NCBI RefSeq assembly: GCF_014706615.1
Contig: NZ_CP054877.1
Span: forward strand, 806,001 to 870,000
Source of the DNA: Candidatus Vesicomyosocius sp. SY067_SCS001
GTDB lineage: Bacteria > Pseudomonadota > Gammaproteobacteria > PS1 > Pseudothioglobaceae
Length of the DNA stretch: 64,000 bases
Direction: 5' to 3'
The notes below the pieces were generated by a model. It was not told where the DNA came from. It worked only from the letters and a program-made list of their open reading frames with translations, and did not search any database. Below, piece after piece: positions 37,139-47,032 of the stretch (position 1 is its first letter; each line of letters opens with the position of its first letter). A program made the translations under genes and the position numbers.

Positions 37139-38256
37139 TCATTCATTTCCCTAATAAATGTATCAAAAAAACTACTCATGTCATGTGGTCCTGGCGAGGC
37201 TTCAGGGTGTCCTTGGAAACCAAATGCTTTTTTATTAGCAACATGAACACCTTGAATAGAATTGTCAAACAACGAACGATGTGTTACTTCTAAATCATTG
37301 GGTATATTTTCATCTGATACTACAAACCCATGATTTTGAGAAGTTATTATCACTTGTTTAGTATGTAAATTTTGAACAGGGTGATTAGCACCATGATGAC
37401 CAAACTTCATCTTTTGCGTTGTTGCGCCAACTGCTAAGGATAATAATTGATAGCCTAAACAAATACCAAATAATGGTACATCTTTTCCCAATAAAATCTG
37501 AATATTCTTAATAGCATAATCACATGGCTTAGGATCACCTGGTCCATTAGATAAAAACACTCCATCAGGGTTTCTTTCTAATACTTTAGTCGCTGATGTT
37601 TGTGCATTAACAACAGTCAATGCACACCCCTTATCTACCAACATTTTTAAAATAGTTTTCTTTACTCCAAAATCATAAACTACCACTTTAAATTTGGTAT
37701 TTAACTCATTAAATTTAGCATTTCCTAACGAATAAGAACCTTGATCAAATTCATACGATTGAGTAGTTGAAACTACTTTTGCTAAATCTATATTTTTCAT
37801 ACCAACAAATAATTTAGCCTTAGAAATAGCTATTTCTTGGTCAATATCATTACCTGTAATAATACAACCTTTGAGTGATCCTTGTTTACGCAAATGACGC
37901 GTTAACGCACGTGTATCAATATCGCTAATAGCAACAATATTATTACGCTTTAAATAAGCGCCTAAAGATATATCTGCGCGCCAATTACTCGCTATTAAAG
38001 ATAAGTCTCGAATAATCAAACCAGATACATGAATTCTATCAGACTCTTCATCAACTAAATTAATACCTGTATTACCAATATGTGGATAGGTCAGTACGAT
38101 TATCTGTTGTACATATGATGGATCCGTTAAAATTTCTTGATAGCCTGTCATTGAAGTATTAAACACTACTTCACCTAAAGTTATACCATTAACACCAATA
38201 GACTTTCCATAAAAAATTTTCCCATCTTCTAATGCTAATAAAGCAACTTGTAACAC
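37135..38256 (-). CDS. carA: Carbamoyl-phosphate synthase small subunit
   Basis: A 373-residue glutaminase subunit. The N-terminal domain shows [20 protein letters not shown] and the C-terminal class I amidotransferase has FLSNGPGDP, the nucleophile [10 protein letters not shown] (~residue 267) and [11 protein letters not shown]. It supplies ammonia to CarB. It is first in the carA-mlaA-carB-greA operon. Confidence 0.96.
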   Translation of the reverse strand: MLQVALLALEDGKIFYGKSIGVNGITLGEVVFNTSMTGYQEILTDPSYVQQIIVLTYPHIGNTGINLVDEESDRIHVSGLIIRDLSLIASNWRADISLGAYLKRNNIVAISDIDTRALTRHLRKQGSLKGCIITGNDIDQEIAISKAKLFVGMKNIDLAKVVSTTQSYEFDQGSYSLGNAKFNELNTKFKVVVYDFGVKKTILKMLVDKGCALTVVNAQTSATKVLERNPDGVFLSNGPGDPKPCDYAIKNIQILLGKDVPLFGICLGYQLLSLAVGATTQKMKFGHHGANHPVQNLHTKQVIITSQNHGFVVSDENIPNDLEVTHRSLFDNSIQGVHVANKKAFGFQGHPEASPGPHDMSSFFDTFIREMNE

Positions 38257-38327
38257 TCAATACTCCAGAATGAAAAACTTCAAAAATTTTACCATACCAC
38301 TCTAACATTCATATACATAAATCAAAG

Positions 38328-38336
38328 TGATATAAT
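38328..38336 (+). promoter_or_regulatory. Extended -10 promoter of the metal-domain/thiS pair
   Basis: TGATATAAT forms an extended -10 (TG-n-TATAAT) 30 bases before the ATG at 38366, with a weak TTCATA 17 bases upstream (38308-38313). It lies in the 109-base gap to the divergent carA. Confidence 0.4.
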
Positions 38337-38365
38337 ATAACTTATAAAAATATATAAAAAATATA

Positions 38366-38635
38366 ATGGAAGTAATTGTTAACAACATTAAATGTAGTGG
38401 ATGTATAAATATCATCACTAAAAAATTAATAGCAACCTTTAACACTAAAGAAGTGAATATTAATATTGAACAAGGTATTGTAAAAATTGACGTAGATGAT
38501 ACTAAAAAATCTGAGGTCGCTCAAGTTTTGCTAAATCTTGGCTATCCTGAAATAAATTCAATACATGGCTTTAATTCTACCAAAGCTAAAGCTAAGTCTT
38601 TTATTTCTTGTACCATCGGCAGAATAAATATATGA
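38366..38635 (+). CDS. Small heavy-metal-associated (HMA) domain protein
   Basis: An 89-residue protein with an HMA fold: beta strand VIVNNIKCSGCINIITKKL with the metal or thiol motif CSGC (residues 11-14), then DVDDTKKSEVAQVLLNLGYP. Such domains bind Cu+ or other soft metals in chaperones and P-type ATPases; here it is free-standing with a C-terminal extension carrying another cysteine (FISCTIG). It overlaps thiS by four bases (ATGA), so the two are co-translated. Whether it carries metal or sulfur is unknown. Confidence 0.75.
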   Translation: MEVIVNNIKCSGCINIITKKLIATFNTKEVNINIEQGIVKIDVDDTKKSEVAQVLLNLGYPEINSIHGFNSTKAKAKSFISCTIGRINI

Positions 38636-38832
38636 CATTCACCATAAATGGCAAACTATTAAAAATGGCTGACGACTTAAAAGCATATGATTTGATTATT
38701 CAACTAGGTTATGAAAATCAACGTATTGCATTAGAAATCAATGAAACCATTATCCCCAAATCTAAACATGCTACATTTGCCCTAAATGAAGGAGATATAA
38801 TCGAGATTATTAAAGCAGTTGGTGGTGGTTAA
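38632..38832 (+). CDS. thiS: Sulfur carrier protein ThiS
   Basis: A 66-residue ubiquitin-like protein ending in the essential Gly-Gly (KAVGGG) that is thiocarboxylated to give the sulfur of the thiamine thiazole. MTFTINGKLLKM, the ALEINETIIPKS and EGDIIEIIKAVGGG segments match ThiS; MoaD is longer and different. The frame is open eight codons upstream, but the ATG at 38632 is the normal start. thiG is not adjacent; about 470 empty bases follow. Confidence 0.88.
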   Translation: MTFTINGKLLKMADDLKAYDLIIQLGYENQRIALEINETIIPKSKHATFALNEGDIIEIIKAVGGG

Positions 38833-39305
38833 AACTTAATGTATAAAACCATCTATAATTCATTATCAAACTAACTATATATACTCAATTATACTAATAT
38901 ATTTTCTATACTTCATTTTCTAACCTAATTCAACCAATACACTAATCGATATTTTCCGATGATTTATTAACATAAAATGTTTTTATATCATACCAATTAT
39001 ATGATATATAATCAATGTATATCCATATATACTTAAACTCATTTTAATAAGTTAATAATTTCAACTGCATAAAACACTTTTTTAAAACTGGCGCTTATCT
39101 TTAATAATTGTAATTAGTTGATTGTTGTAATAACTGATAACTTTTGTTCTTATCTAAAAAAACCATAGGCGTAGAAATAAATACATCATAGATAATCATA
39201 TTATTGCTATTTTTTCTTGTCTTTAACTTGTACATGGGAACCAAAATAACTAAATATCTAATAATTAAAGAAGCAAATATTATAGACTACTCCTCAACTA
39301 ATATT
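38833..39305. other. AT-rich gap between convergent thiS and the PP-loop ATPase gene
   Basis: About 470 bases without a recognisable gene. There is an eight-base inverted repeat (TATATCAT 38984-38991 with ATGATATA 39001-39008) that could be a weak terminator. Loss of thiG or another thi gene could have left this gap, but I see no identifiable remnant. Confidence 0.45.
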
Positions 39306-40352
39306 TTATACCATCCAGTCTTTTTGAATTTCATCAGCTGAGAACGGCTTAATGCTAAGTGTTTGCATAATGTCAACATCTAGTTTAATTTCTACATCTA
39401 CGCTATCGTGACCTCTACCTTGAGAATAGCGTGCTAAAATTTTAGCAGCGATTTGCAAATCTGCTTGATTAGGGTTTCCATCAATCAATGCTAATGGTCC
39501 ATTGCAACTAGTAGGATACAAATTAGCATATTGATTACGATAGCCTTCTAAAAATTTAACTTCTCCTTCTTCACGAGCAATAATCATTTTAAAACGTGGG
39601 TTTGGGCGAATATGTCTGCCAACTTTAAGCATCATTAAATCATCAAGTTGATAATCACGATTACCATGAGATTTCCACATATCCACTAGTTTATCTGAAT
39701 ATTGTTTGTCAGTTAAAAAACAACAACCACCCGCCGGTGTAGCATAACCATCAAACCCATATTCTTTTGCCAAAGACATTTGTGGTTTACGCGTACGCCC
39801 TGAAAAATCCAATAATTTTTTTCTGTCTACCCAATTCTCAATCTCCGCTTTAGTAACTGGCAAATGTTTTGCACACAATGGACGTAATAATAAATCATTA
39901 GCACCAGATTCTAATTGAACAATAGGCATGGTTTCTTTACGCTGTGACATAGGACGTTGACCCACGACTTCACCTGTAATAATAAAGTCAAATTCATATT
40001 CAACCATCCATTCTTTAGCTTTTTTAACCATAAATCCCTTACAATCTAGACATGGATTCATATTTTTACCATAACCATATTTAGGGTTTAATAGCACATC
40101 ACGATATTCTTCAATAACATCAATAATATGTAATTTAATACCTAACTTCTCTGCTACCCATAATGCATTATTACGTTTTACACTGTTTTTCTTTTGTTTA
40201 CGAATGGCATGCGTATGCCCTTCCATACAAAAACCAGTAAAAAAATTAATGCCTTCTACATGAATACCTTGGTCTAATATTATCTTAGTACTTAACAACG
40301 AGTCTAATCCACCTGAAATTAATGATACAGCTTTAATTTGTTTATTTGTCAT
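39306..40352 (-). CDS. PP-loop ATPase of the MnmA/ThiI-like tRNA-thiolation superfamily
   Basis: A 348-residue protein. The N-terminal PP-loop AVSLISGGLDSLLSTK (~residues 8-23) adenylates its substrate. It has cysteine pairs in NPCLDCKGFM (~105) and PAGGCCFLTD (~210), suited to carry a persulfide. The C-terminal part (RHIRPNPRFKMIIAREEGE onwards) resembles the small domain found with MnmA-like proteins of anaerobes and sulfur bacteria. A role in RNA thiolation or sulfur transfer is inferred. It is divergent from a TusE-like gene 341 bases away. Confidence 0.7.
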   Translation of the reverse strand: MTNKQIKAVSLISGGLDSLLSTKIILDQGIHVEGINFFTGFCMEGHTHAIRKQKKNSVKRNNALWVAEKLGIKLHIIDVIEEYRDVLLNPKYGYGKNMNPCLDCKGFMVKKAKEWMVEYEFDFIITGEVVGQRPMSQRKETMPIVQLESGANDLLLRPLCAKHLPVTKAEIENWVDRKKLLDFSGRTRKPQMSLAKEYGFDGYATPAGGCCFLTDKQYSDKLVDMWKSHGNRDYQLDDLMMLKVGRHIRPNPRFKMIIAREEGEVKFLEGYRNQYANLYPTSCNGPLALIDGNPNQADLQIAAKILARYSQGRGHDSVDVEIKLDVDIMQTLSIKPFSADEIQKDWMV

Positions 40353-40693
40353 ACTTATCTTAATAGTATACTAAAAATAGTGTTAGTCGCCTTTTTCTAT
40401 TTAACGTTAAATATTAAAGCCATAATAATTACACGTATCTAAATTATCTCTGACTTAGTCTTAAACAATACTAAATAGTACAAAATTCTTGCACCTAATT
40501 TAACTTATCCTACTACATAATAATTAAAATTATGTAGTAAATGGCAAATAAATTATACCATACAGAATATTGACAATGACTCATCATATATCCTCATTTA
40601 TAACCTTGATAAATATTTTTAAAAAACCAAGTAAAAAATTAAGGTATTAGGTATAATGGGTATATTTGTAATGGACAATACAAGGCAACCAAA
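40353..40693. other. Divergent intergenic region between the PP-loop ATPase and tusE-like genes
   Basis: About 340 bases, presumably with both promoters. A TATAAT (40652-40657) lies 36 bases before the tusE-like ATG; AAGG at 40683-40685 is its likely Shine-Dalgarno. There is no ORF and no strong hairpin. Confidence 0.45.
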
Positions 40694-40984
40694 ATGGAAC
40701 TAAAAAGAACAGGTAATGGCTACTTAGTTGATCCAACTATTTGGACAGAAGATATTATGCATAAAATGGCCAAAGAAGACGAAATAGAATTAACTGGAAG
40801 TATGGTTAATCAAATTCTTACAGCTAGAAAGTATTTTGAGGAAAATTCATCAGTGCCGCCTATTAGAACCTTTGCCAAAGTCGTCGGCATTGATAAAAAA
40901 ATCCTATTTAAAGAATGGTTAACTGGTCCGATGAAACCTATCACTAAATACGGTGGTATGCCACAACCAACAGGTTGTGTTTAA
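40694..40984 (+). CDS. TusE/DsrC-family protein with a single C-terminal cysteine
   Basis: A 96-residue paralogue of DsrC. It has the fold pattern (GYLVDPTIWTEDIMHKMAKE) and the C-terminal arm KYGGMPQPTGCV with the penultimate cysteine Cys95. The second cysteine eleven residues earlier is absent, which is the TusE pattern: a carrier that passes sulfur to a tRNA-thiolating enzyme instead of serving sulfite reductase. The insertion between helices is shorter than in DsrC. Its neighbour is a PP-loop ATPase, a plausible acceptor. It converges on alaS. Confidence 0.85.
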   Translation: MELKRTGNGYLVDPTIWTEDIMHKMAKEDEIELTGSMVNQILTARKYFEENSSVPPIRTFAKVVGIDKKILFKEWLTGPMKPITKYGGMPQPTGCV

Positions 40985-41011
40985 TCCAAAAAAATCTTTA
41001 ACTTAAATAAA

Positions 41012-43609
41012 TCAAATTAATGACTTAACTGAGGCAAGTGCCTTGATTAAACACTCAGGCTTAGTACCTCCACCTTGTGCCATATCTGAACGACCGTCGC
41101 CTTTTCCACCGATTTGTTTTGCTACATGATTAAGAATTTTTCTAGCTTGATACTGCTTAGTTAAGTCTTTTGTAACACCTGTGACTAAAGATACTTTATC
41201 ATTAATTACTACTGCTAATACAATAACGGCTGAACTTAGTTTATCTTTGAGTTTATCAACAATATTACGCAAATCTTTACTAGTTACTCCTTCTACAACA
41301 GTAGAAAGTAATTTAATACCTTTAACTTCTTGTGCCTGTACAATCAAATCATCTCCATGATTATTAGCTATTTTTTTTTGAAAAGTAGCAATTTGCTTTT
41401 CTAATTCTTTTTGCTGTTTAATCAATTGCATCACTTTTCCTACCACTTGTGTATTACTTGACCTAGTAATTTGTGCAATTTTATTCAAACTATTTTGAAT
41501 TTGATTGTCAAATTGATACGCATCATATCCTGTTAATGCTTCAATACGCCTTACGCCAGCAGATACACTGCTTTCTGATATAATCCTAAAAAGTCCAATA
41601 TCACCAAGTTGGTTTACATGGGTACCACCACACAACTCCACTGAAAATTCATTCTTACCCATAGTTAAAACGCGCACAGTATCGCCATATTTTTTTCCAA
41701 ATAGTACCATCGCACCTTTCTTTTTTGCACCTTCAATACTGGTAATATCAGTATATACTTTTGTATTTCCTAAGATCTTACGATTAACTATGCTTTCAAT
41801 TCTTTCCAAGTCTGATTTAACAATTACCTTATCATATGAGAAATCGAAACGCAGTTTTTCACTACTAACCAAAGAACCTTTTTGCATTACCATATTACCC
41901 AAAACAATATGAAGTGCAGCGTGTAATAAATGTGTTGCTGAATGGTTTCTAGCAATACATTTACGAGATTTTTTATCAACATTAGCTTGTACCGCATCAC
42001 TCACTTTTAACACGCCCTTATTTAAAACTCCATGATGCTCAACTGCACCTGATTTTTGCTTATTAGTATGGTCCACTCTAAATTCAACCTGCATATTAGA
42101 TAGTACGCCTTTATCTCCAATCTGACCACCTGATTTAGCATAAAAACTTGACTGAGCTAAAACAACAATTCCATGGTCACCTACTTCAATTTTTTCAACC
42201 AATTCATTATTATTAATAATTGCCTGAATTAAAGAAACATTTTTTAATTGTTTATATCCTAAAAATTCAGTTCTCTCAGCAATATCAACACCTTTTCCCG
42301 ATATTTTAAAATCGCTGGCTTGTCTAGCACGATCTCTTTGTTTGGTCATTTCAACCTCAAAACCTGACATATCAATAGTTAAGTTACGCTCACGAGCAAT
42401 ATCTGATGTTAAATCCACTGGAAAACCATAAGTATCATAAAGTTTAAAGACTATTTTTCCATTAATTTCACTACCTTTAAAATTAGTAATTACTTCTTCT
42501 AAAATACTCATTCCCTGGTCTAAAGTTTTCGAAAAACGCTGTTCTTCACGCTTTAACACTTTTTCAACCTTGGATAATGCTTGTTCTAATTCTGGATAAA
42601 CATCCTTAAATTCTAACGCTAATATAGAAGCCAAACTATAGAAAAATACTTTACCAATACCCATCTTATGTCCATGACGAATACCACGACGAATAATACG
42701 ACGAAGTACATAACCTCTACCCTCATTTGAAGGAATTACACCATCAACAATCATAAAAGCAGAAGAACGAATATGATCAGTAATCACACGAACTGAAGCA
42801 TTATTATCTTTAATATTATTGAATTTAGGGGTTAAATTCACAACAGCCTTGACAAGATTTTGAAAACCATCTGTATCATAATTATTATTTTTATGCTGCA
42901 ATACAGCCACTAAACGCTCCAGACCCATACCTGTATCTACACAAGGTACGGCTAATGGTTTTAAATAACCATCTTCTTGTTTATCAAATTGTGTAAATAC
43001 TAAATTCCAAATTTCAATATACCTATCGCCATCTTCATTAGCATGTCCTGGTGGACCACCAGCAATATGCTCACCATGATCATAAAAAATCTCACTTGAT
43101 GGACCACACGGTCCTGTATCACCCATTTGCCAAAAATTATCTTTAGCGCCACAACGAGAGATACGATTCTTGGGAAAGCCAATTTCATTAACCCAAATAT
43201 CTTCTGCTTCATTATCCTGATCAAATACACTCACCCAAAGATTTTTCTTAGGCAAATTTAACTCTTTTGTCAAAAATTCCCAGGCATAATGAATAGCTTC
43301 ACGTTTAAAATAATCACCAAAACTAAAATTACCCAGCATTTCGAAAAAAGTATGGTGTCGTGCTGTGTAACCAACATTTTCAAGATCATTATGCTTACCA
43401 CCAGCGCGCGCGCAACGCTGAACCGATACAGCGCGAGTATATGGACGCTTCTCTATGCCACTAAACACATCTTTAAACGGCACCATACCTGCATTAACGA
43501 ATAATAAAGTTTTGTCATTATGAGGAATAAGCGATGCACTAGACTCAATTATATGACCTTTTGATTCAAAATAATCTAAAAATTTTTGTCTAATTTGTGC
43601 AGTTTTCAT
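41012..43609 (-). CDS. alaS: Alanyl-tRNA synthetase
   Basis: An 865-residue synthetase with catalytic domain (FLDYFESKGHIIESSASLIP, PYTRAVSVQRCARAGGKHND), editing domain zinc motifs ARNHSATHLLH (~residue 555) and CGGTH (~660), and C-terminal C-Ala domain with GGGTKPE near the end. All are intact and the length is normal. It stands 48 bases after the yciO region on the same strand. Confidence 0.97.
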   Translation of the reverse strand: MKTAQIRQKFLDYFESKGHIIESSASLIPHNDKTLLFVNAGMVPFKDVFSGIEKRPYTRAVSVQRCARAGGKHNDLENVGYTARHHTFFEMLGNFSFGDYFKREAIHYAWEFLTKELNLPKKNLWVSVFDQDNEAEDIWVNEIGFPKNRISRCGAKDNFWQMGDTGPCGPSSEIFYDHGEHIAGGPPGHANEDGDRYIEIWNLVFTQFDKQEDGYLKPLAVPCVDTGMGLERLVAVLQHKNNNYDTDGFQNLVKAVVNLTPKFNNIKDNNASVRVITDHIRSSAFMIVDGVIPSNEGRGYVLRRIIRRGIRHGHKMGIGKVFFYSLASILALEFKDVYPELEQALSKVEKVLKREEQRFSKTLDQGMSILEEVITNFKGSEINGKIVFKLYDTYGFPVDLTSDIARERNLTIDMSGFEVEMTKQRDRARQASDFKISGKGVDIAERTEFLGYKQLKNVSLIQAIINNNELVEKIEVGDHGIVVLAQSSFYAKSGGQIGDKGVLSNMQVEFRVDHTNKQKSGAVEHHGVLNKGVLKVSDAVQANVDKKSRKCIARNHSATHLLHAALHIVLGNMVMQKGSLVSSEKLRFDFSYDKVIVKSDLERIESIVNRKILGNTKVYTDITSIEGAKKKGAMVLFGKKYGDTVRVLTMGKNEFSVELCGGTHVNQLGDIGLFRIISESSVSAGVRRIEALTGYDAYQFDNQIQNSLNKIAQITRSSNTQVVGKVMQLIKQQKELEKQIATFQKKIANNHGDDLIVQAQEVKGIKLLSTVVEGVTSKDLRNIVDKLKDKLSSAVIVLAVVINDKVSLVTGVTKDLTKQYQARKILNHVAKQIGGKGDGRSDMAQGGGTKPECLIKALASVKSLI

Positions 43610-43657
43610 TTTGCTAAAAATGCTTAATAAAAACTACATATTATACGCCGTAAGTGC

Positions 43658-44274
43658 CTATACAATAAGGGAAATGTCTCCTGCGCCTTGGCGAATAATA
43701 TTAATACTAGACAAAGATAAATCAATCACAGTGGTAGGTTCTAGCGGACAATAGCCACCATCAATAATCACATCTACACGCTTTTCTAATACATCATACA
43801 TATCATCAATATCAAAGAATTCACAATTTTTAATGATTAATGATGCGTTTATTATTGGCTCGTTTAATACATCTAATAAAGCTTGAACCACGCCATGATT
43901 AGATACTCTAAGACCAATGGTTTTTTTCTTAGCATGTAACAATCGGTTAGGCACATAACGTGTGCCTTGTAAAATAAATGTGTACGCACCTGGAAGGATT
44001 CTCTTAAGTAATCTAAAAGAAATATTATTTAGCTTAGTATATTCACCAATATGTGCTAAATCACGCATCATTAAGGTAAAGTAGTGCTGTTTTGAAAGAT
44101 TACAAATACAACGAATACGTTCTAATCCATTTTTGTTACCCAATGTTGTTCCCAGTGCATAACCAGAATCTGTAGGATAAACAATAACAACACCACAATG
44201 TAACTCAGCAGCAACTTTTGTTCAAGTAAACGTGTTTGAGGGTTTTTTGGGTGAATTTCTAATAATTTTACCAT
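43658..44274 (-). pseudogene. yciO: YciO/YrdC-family protein gene with one frameshift
   Basis: The start (ATG at 44274; MVKLLEIHPKNPQTRLLEQ) and the rest (GVVIVYPTDSGYALGTTLGN onward to ISLIV) match E. coli YciO but are in different frames. The break lies in the run of four A on the minus strand at 44219-44216. Restoring one base or removing two gives about 205 residues, the YciO length. Everything downstream, including TTVIDLS and the C-terminus, is intact. The gene overlaps the PHP phosphatase gene by seven bases, as in an operon. YciO is related to TsaC but its function is unclear. Confidence 0.85.
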
Positions 44275-45098
44275 GTCCAATTTTTCCATATTGCTTGCTC
44301 ATAATTAGGTAAATCTTGTAAACAACCAATTTGTACTCTTTGGTTTGGCCAGCCGTGATAATCAGAACCACTTGACTCTAATAAACCTAACTCACTTGAC
44401 CAGTGACTAACAAGTATAATTTCATCGAGACTACTCATGGCCGTTACCACCTCAATCCCAGTACAACCATTAATAGCTAAATCACTCGCCATGCGTTTAA
44501 TTTGAGTATGTGTTATTCTATAACGTAAAGGATGTGCTAACACGGCTACGCCACCTGCGCTACGTATCCATCCAATTACCTCATCAAATTGTGCCCACTT
44601 AACGCTTACACCACCTGGATTATTACCCGTTAAAAAATTCCTAAATACTGATCTCATATTTTTACAAATACCCTCTTGAATTAGCATTTGAGCAAAATGT
44701 GTACGAGTAATTATCCCTGTTTTAGTAAGATCTTTTGTTTTTTTCATAGCATCAATAATGCCAACTCCTTCCAAACTACGTGCTATTTTTTCACTACGAA
44801 CCTCTCGAAGCTGTTGATGCTTTTTAAGCCCAATCTGTAATATTTTATTATTTGGATTAATATTCAACCCAAGAATATGTATCGTCATGTTATTCCATAT
44901 AGCTGATATTTCAGTACCAAACACAAATTTTAAATTTAATTTATTCGCCTCAAAACTAGCCTCATCAAGTCCATCAATCGTATCATGGTCTGTTAATGCA
45001 AACATGTCACAGTTTTGTTTATTAGCTAAACGAACTACTTCAGTAGGTGATAAAATCCCATCTGAATAATACGAATGATTGTGCAAGTCGATAACCAT
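44268..45098 (-). CDS. PHP-domain phosphatase/nuclease (RNase AM / YciV type)
   Basis: A 276-residue PHP enzyme with the metal motifs DLHNHSYYSDG (residues ~4-14), ALTDHDTIDGL (~34-44), a mid-sequence ITRTHFAQ and VLAHPLRY, and a C-terminal SGSDYHG. The YciV group hydrolyses 3',5'-bisphosphate nucleotides and trims 5' ends of RNAs. In E. coli it is next to yciO, as here. It diverges from glmS with 77 bases between. Confidence 0.88.
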   Translation of the reverse strand: MVIDLHNHSYYSDGILSPTEVVRLANKQNCDMFALTDHDTIDGLDEASFEANKLNLKFVFGTEISAIWNNMTIHILGLNINPNNKILQIGLKKHQQLREVRSEKIARSLEGVGIIDAMKKTKDLTKTGIITRTHFAQMLIQEGICKNMRSVFRNFLTGNNPGGVSVKWAQFDEVIGWIRSAGGVAVLAHPLRYRITHTQIKRMASDLAINGCTGIEVVTAMSSLDEIILVSHWSSELGLLESSGSDYHGWPNQRVQIGCLQDLPNYEQAIWKNWTW

Positions 45099-45175
45099 AA
45101 GTTGTTTATTATAATCTATCTGTTTTACAAGCGTAATTAGCTATAATCTCAATATAATTACTTAATACAAACACT

Positions 45176-47023
45176 ATGTGCGGAATCGTTGGAGGCATCT
45201 GTAAATACAATATCACCCCAATTTTACTTAATGGATTAAAGCGCTTAGAGTATCGTGGATATGATTCAGCAGGTATTGTAGTCTTGTCAAATAGTAACAA
45301 ATTGAGTCGTGTACGCGCAGTAGGAAAAGTGATTAACCTTGAAACTAACATTCAAAAACAAAATTCAAAAATACAAGGTAATGTTGGTATTGCACATACT
45401 CGTTGGGCAACTCATGGCGAACCATCAACGCAAAATGCGCACCCCCATATTTGTTTTAATACTGTTAGTGTGGTACATAATGGCATTATCGAAAACTTTC
45501 TTAAACTCAAGAAAGAACAAAAAGCACAAGGGTATGCTTTTACTTCAGATACTGATACTGAGGTAATTGTTCACGGTATCCATCAAGCCTTGAAAACATC
45601 AAAAAATTTACTTCAAGCCACTCAAAAGTCTATTAAAACTTTTGAAGGAGCTTATGGTTTAGGGGTAATATCACCATCATATCCAGGACATATAGTTGTT
45701 GCTAGGAGTGGTTCTCCACTCATCATAGGTATTAGCGATGAAGGTAATTTCATTACTTCAGATCAAGTAGCTTTACTAGGTATTACTAAAAAATTTATTT
45801 TTTTAGAAGAAGGAGATATCGCCGATATTACGCTTAATTCAATTACTATTTATAACCAAGACGATGAACAAGTTAATAGAGCTATCAAAATTTCAAATCT
45901 TAACAGTAAACAAATTGACCTAGGTGATTATAAACATTACATGCAAAAAGAGATTTTTGAACAACCTCAAGCAATTCGTGACACACTAGAATCACGAATT
46001 ACCAAAGATACTGTGTTACTTTCTGCCTTTGGTCATCATGCTGAAACTATTTTCACAAATATAAAACACATTCAAATTATTGCTTGTGGTACTAGTTATA
46101 ACGCAGGATTAGTAGCCAAATACTGGCTCGAAGACATTGCAAAAATTCCAACCAATATTGAAGTGGCTAGTGAGTATCGCTATCGTAATCCAATTGTACT
46201 TAACAACACCTTATTAGTTACAATTTCTCAAAGTGGAGAAACTACTGATACATTAGAGGCACTAAAATCTGTTAAACAGCATAACAATAATATTCACACA
46301 TTAACCATTTGCAATTGCGCAGAATCTTTCTTAACACGAGAATCTGAACTTACCTTATTAACCCATGCTGGGCCTGAGATTAGTGTAGCATCTACCAAAG
46401 CTTTCACTACACAATTGGTATCTTTAGCATTATTATCAGTCGCCATTGGAAAATGCCATAAACAAGTGGATAAAAAACAGGAAACTGCTATTGTGGATGG
46501 TTTAAATCGTTTACCAGGTTTGATAAAAAAAACACTTGAACAAGAAGGTCAAATTATTGAACTTGCACAATCTTTTAAAAATAAATTTAATGCCATTTTT
46601 TTAGGAAGAGGAACAATGCATGCTATTGCTATGGAAGGCGCTCTCAAACTTAAAGAAATTAGCTATATTCATTCAGAAGCTTTTCCAGCAGGTGAGCTTA
46701 AACATGGGCCTATCGCTCTCATTGATCAAGACACACCAGTTATTGCAATTGCACCTAATGATCAGTTATTAGACAAACTAAAATCAAACCTACAAGAGGT
46801 TAAATCTCGTGGTTCACAAATGATTGTTTTTGAAGATGAAATGTCCAATGTAACTCCAATGCAAAATATGACTGTCATGTCAATCACACATAATCTTGGT
46901 AGAATTACAGCACCCATTATTTTTACCATTCCCTTGCAATTACTAAGTTATCACGTTGCATTAATCAAAGGTACTAATGTTGACAAACCTCGCAACTTAG
47001 CTAAATCAGTAACTGTAGAATAA
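45176..47023 (+). CDS. glmS: Glutamine-fructose-6-phosphate aminotransferase GlmS
   Basis: A 615-residue enzyme making glucosamine-6-phosphate for peptidoglycan and lipid A. Cys2 after the initiator (MCGIVGG) is the glutaminase nucleophile; the N-terminal Ntn domain continues with TRWATHGEPS. Two SIS domains follow (ISQSGETTDTLEAL ~residue 355; GRGTMHAIAMEGALKLKEIS ~485), ending in the usual NLAKSVTVE. It starts the glmS-pgi-galU operon. Confidence 0.97.
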   Translation: MCGIVGGICKYNITPILLNGLKRLEYRGYDSAGIVVLSNSNKLSRVRAVGKVINLETNIQKQNSKIQGNVGIAHTRWATHGEPSTQNAHPHICFNTVSVVHNGIIENFLKLKKEQKAQGYAFTSDTDTEVIVHGIHQALKTSKNLLQATQKSIKTFEGAYGLGVISPSYPGHIVVARSGSPLIIGISDEGNFITSDQVALLGITKKFIFLEEGDIADITLNSITIYNQDDEQVNRAIKISNLNSKQIDLGDYKHYMQKEIFEQPQAIRDTLESRITKDTVLLSAFGHHAETIFTNIKHIQIIACGTSYNAGLVAKYWLEDIAKIPTNIEVASEYRYRNPIVLNNTLLVTISQSGETTDTLEALKSVKQHNNNIHTLTICNCAESFLTRESELTLLTHAGPEISVASTKAFTTQLVSLALLSVAIGKCHKQVDKKQETAIVDGLNRLPGLIKKTLEQEGQIIELAQSFKNKFNAIFLGRGTMHAIAMEGALKLKEISYIHSEAFPAGELKHGPIALIDQDTPVIAIAPNDQLLDKLKSNLQEVKSRGSQMIVFEDEMSNVTPMQNMTVMSITHNLGRITAPIIFTIPLQLLSYHVALIKGTNVDKPRNLAKSVTVE

Positions 47024-47032
47024 GGAAATATT

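Noticed and set aside
40694-40984. A second genuine dsrC
   Set aside because: It lacks the upstream redox cysteine of the C-terminal arm needed for the DsrC trisulfide cycle.
43658-44274. Efficient polymerase slippage rescuing yciO
   Set aside because: The A-run is only four bases, too short for the slippage known in AT-rich symbionts; left as one weak possibility.
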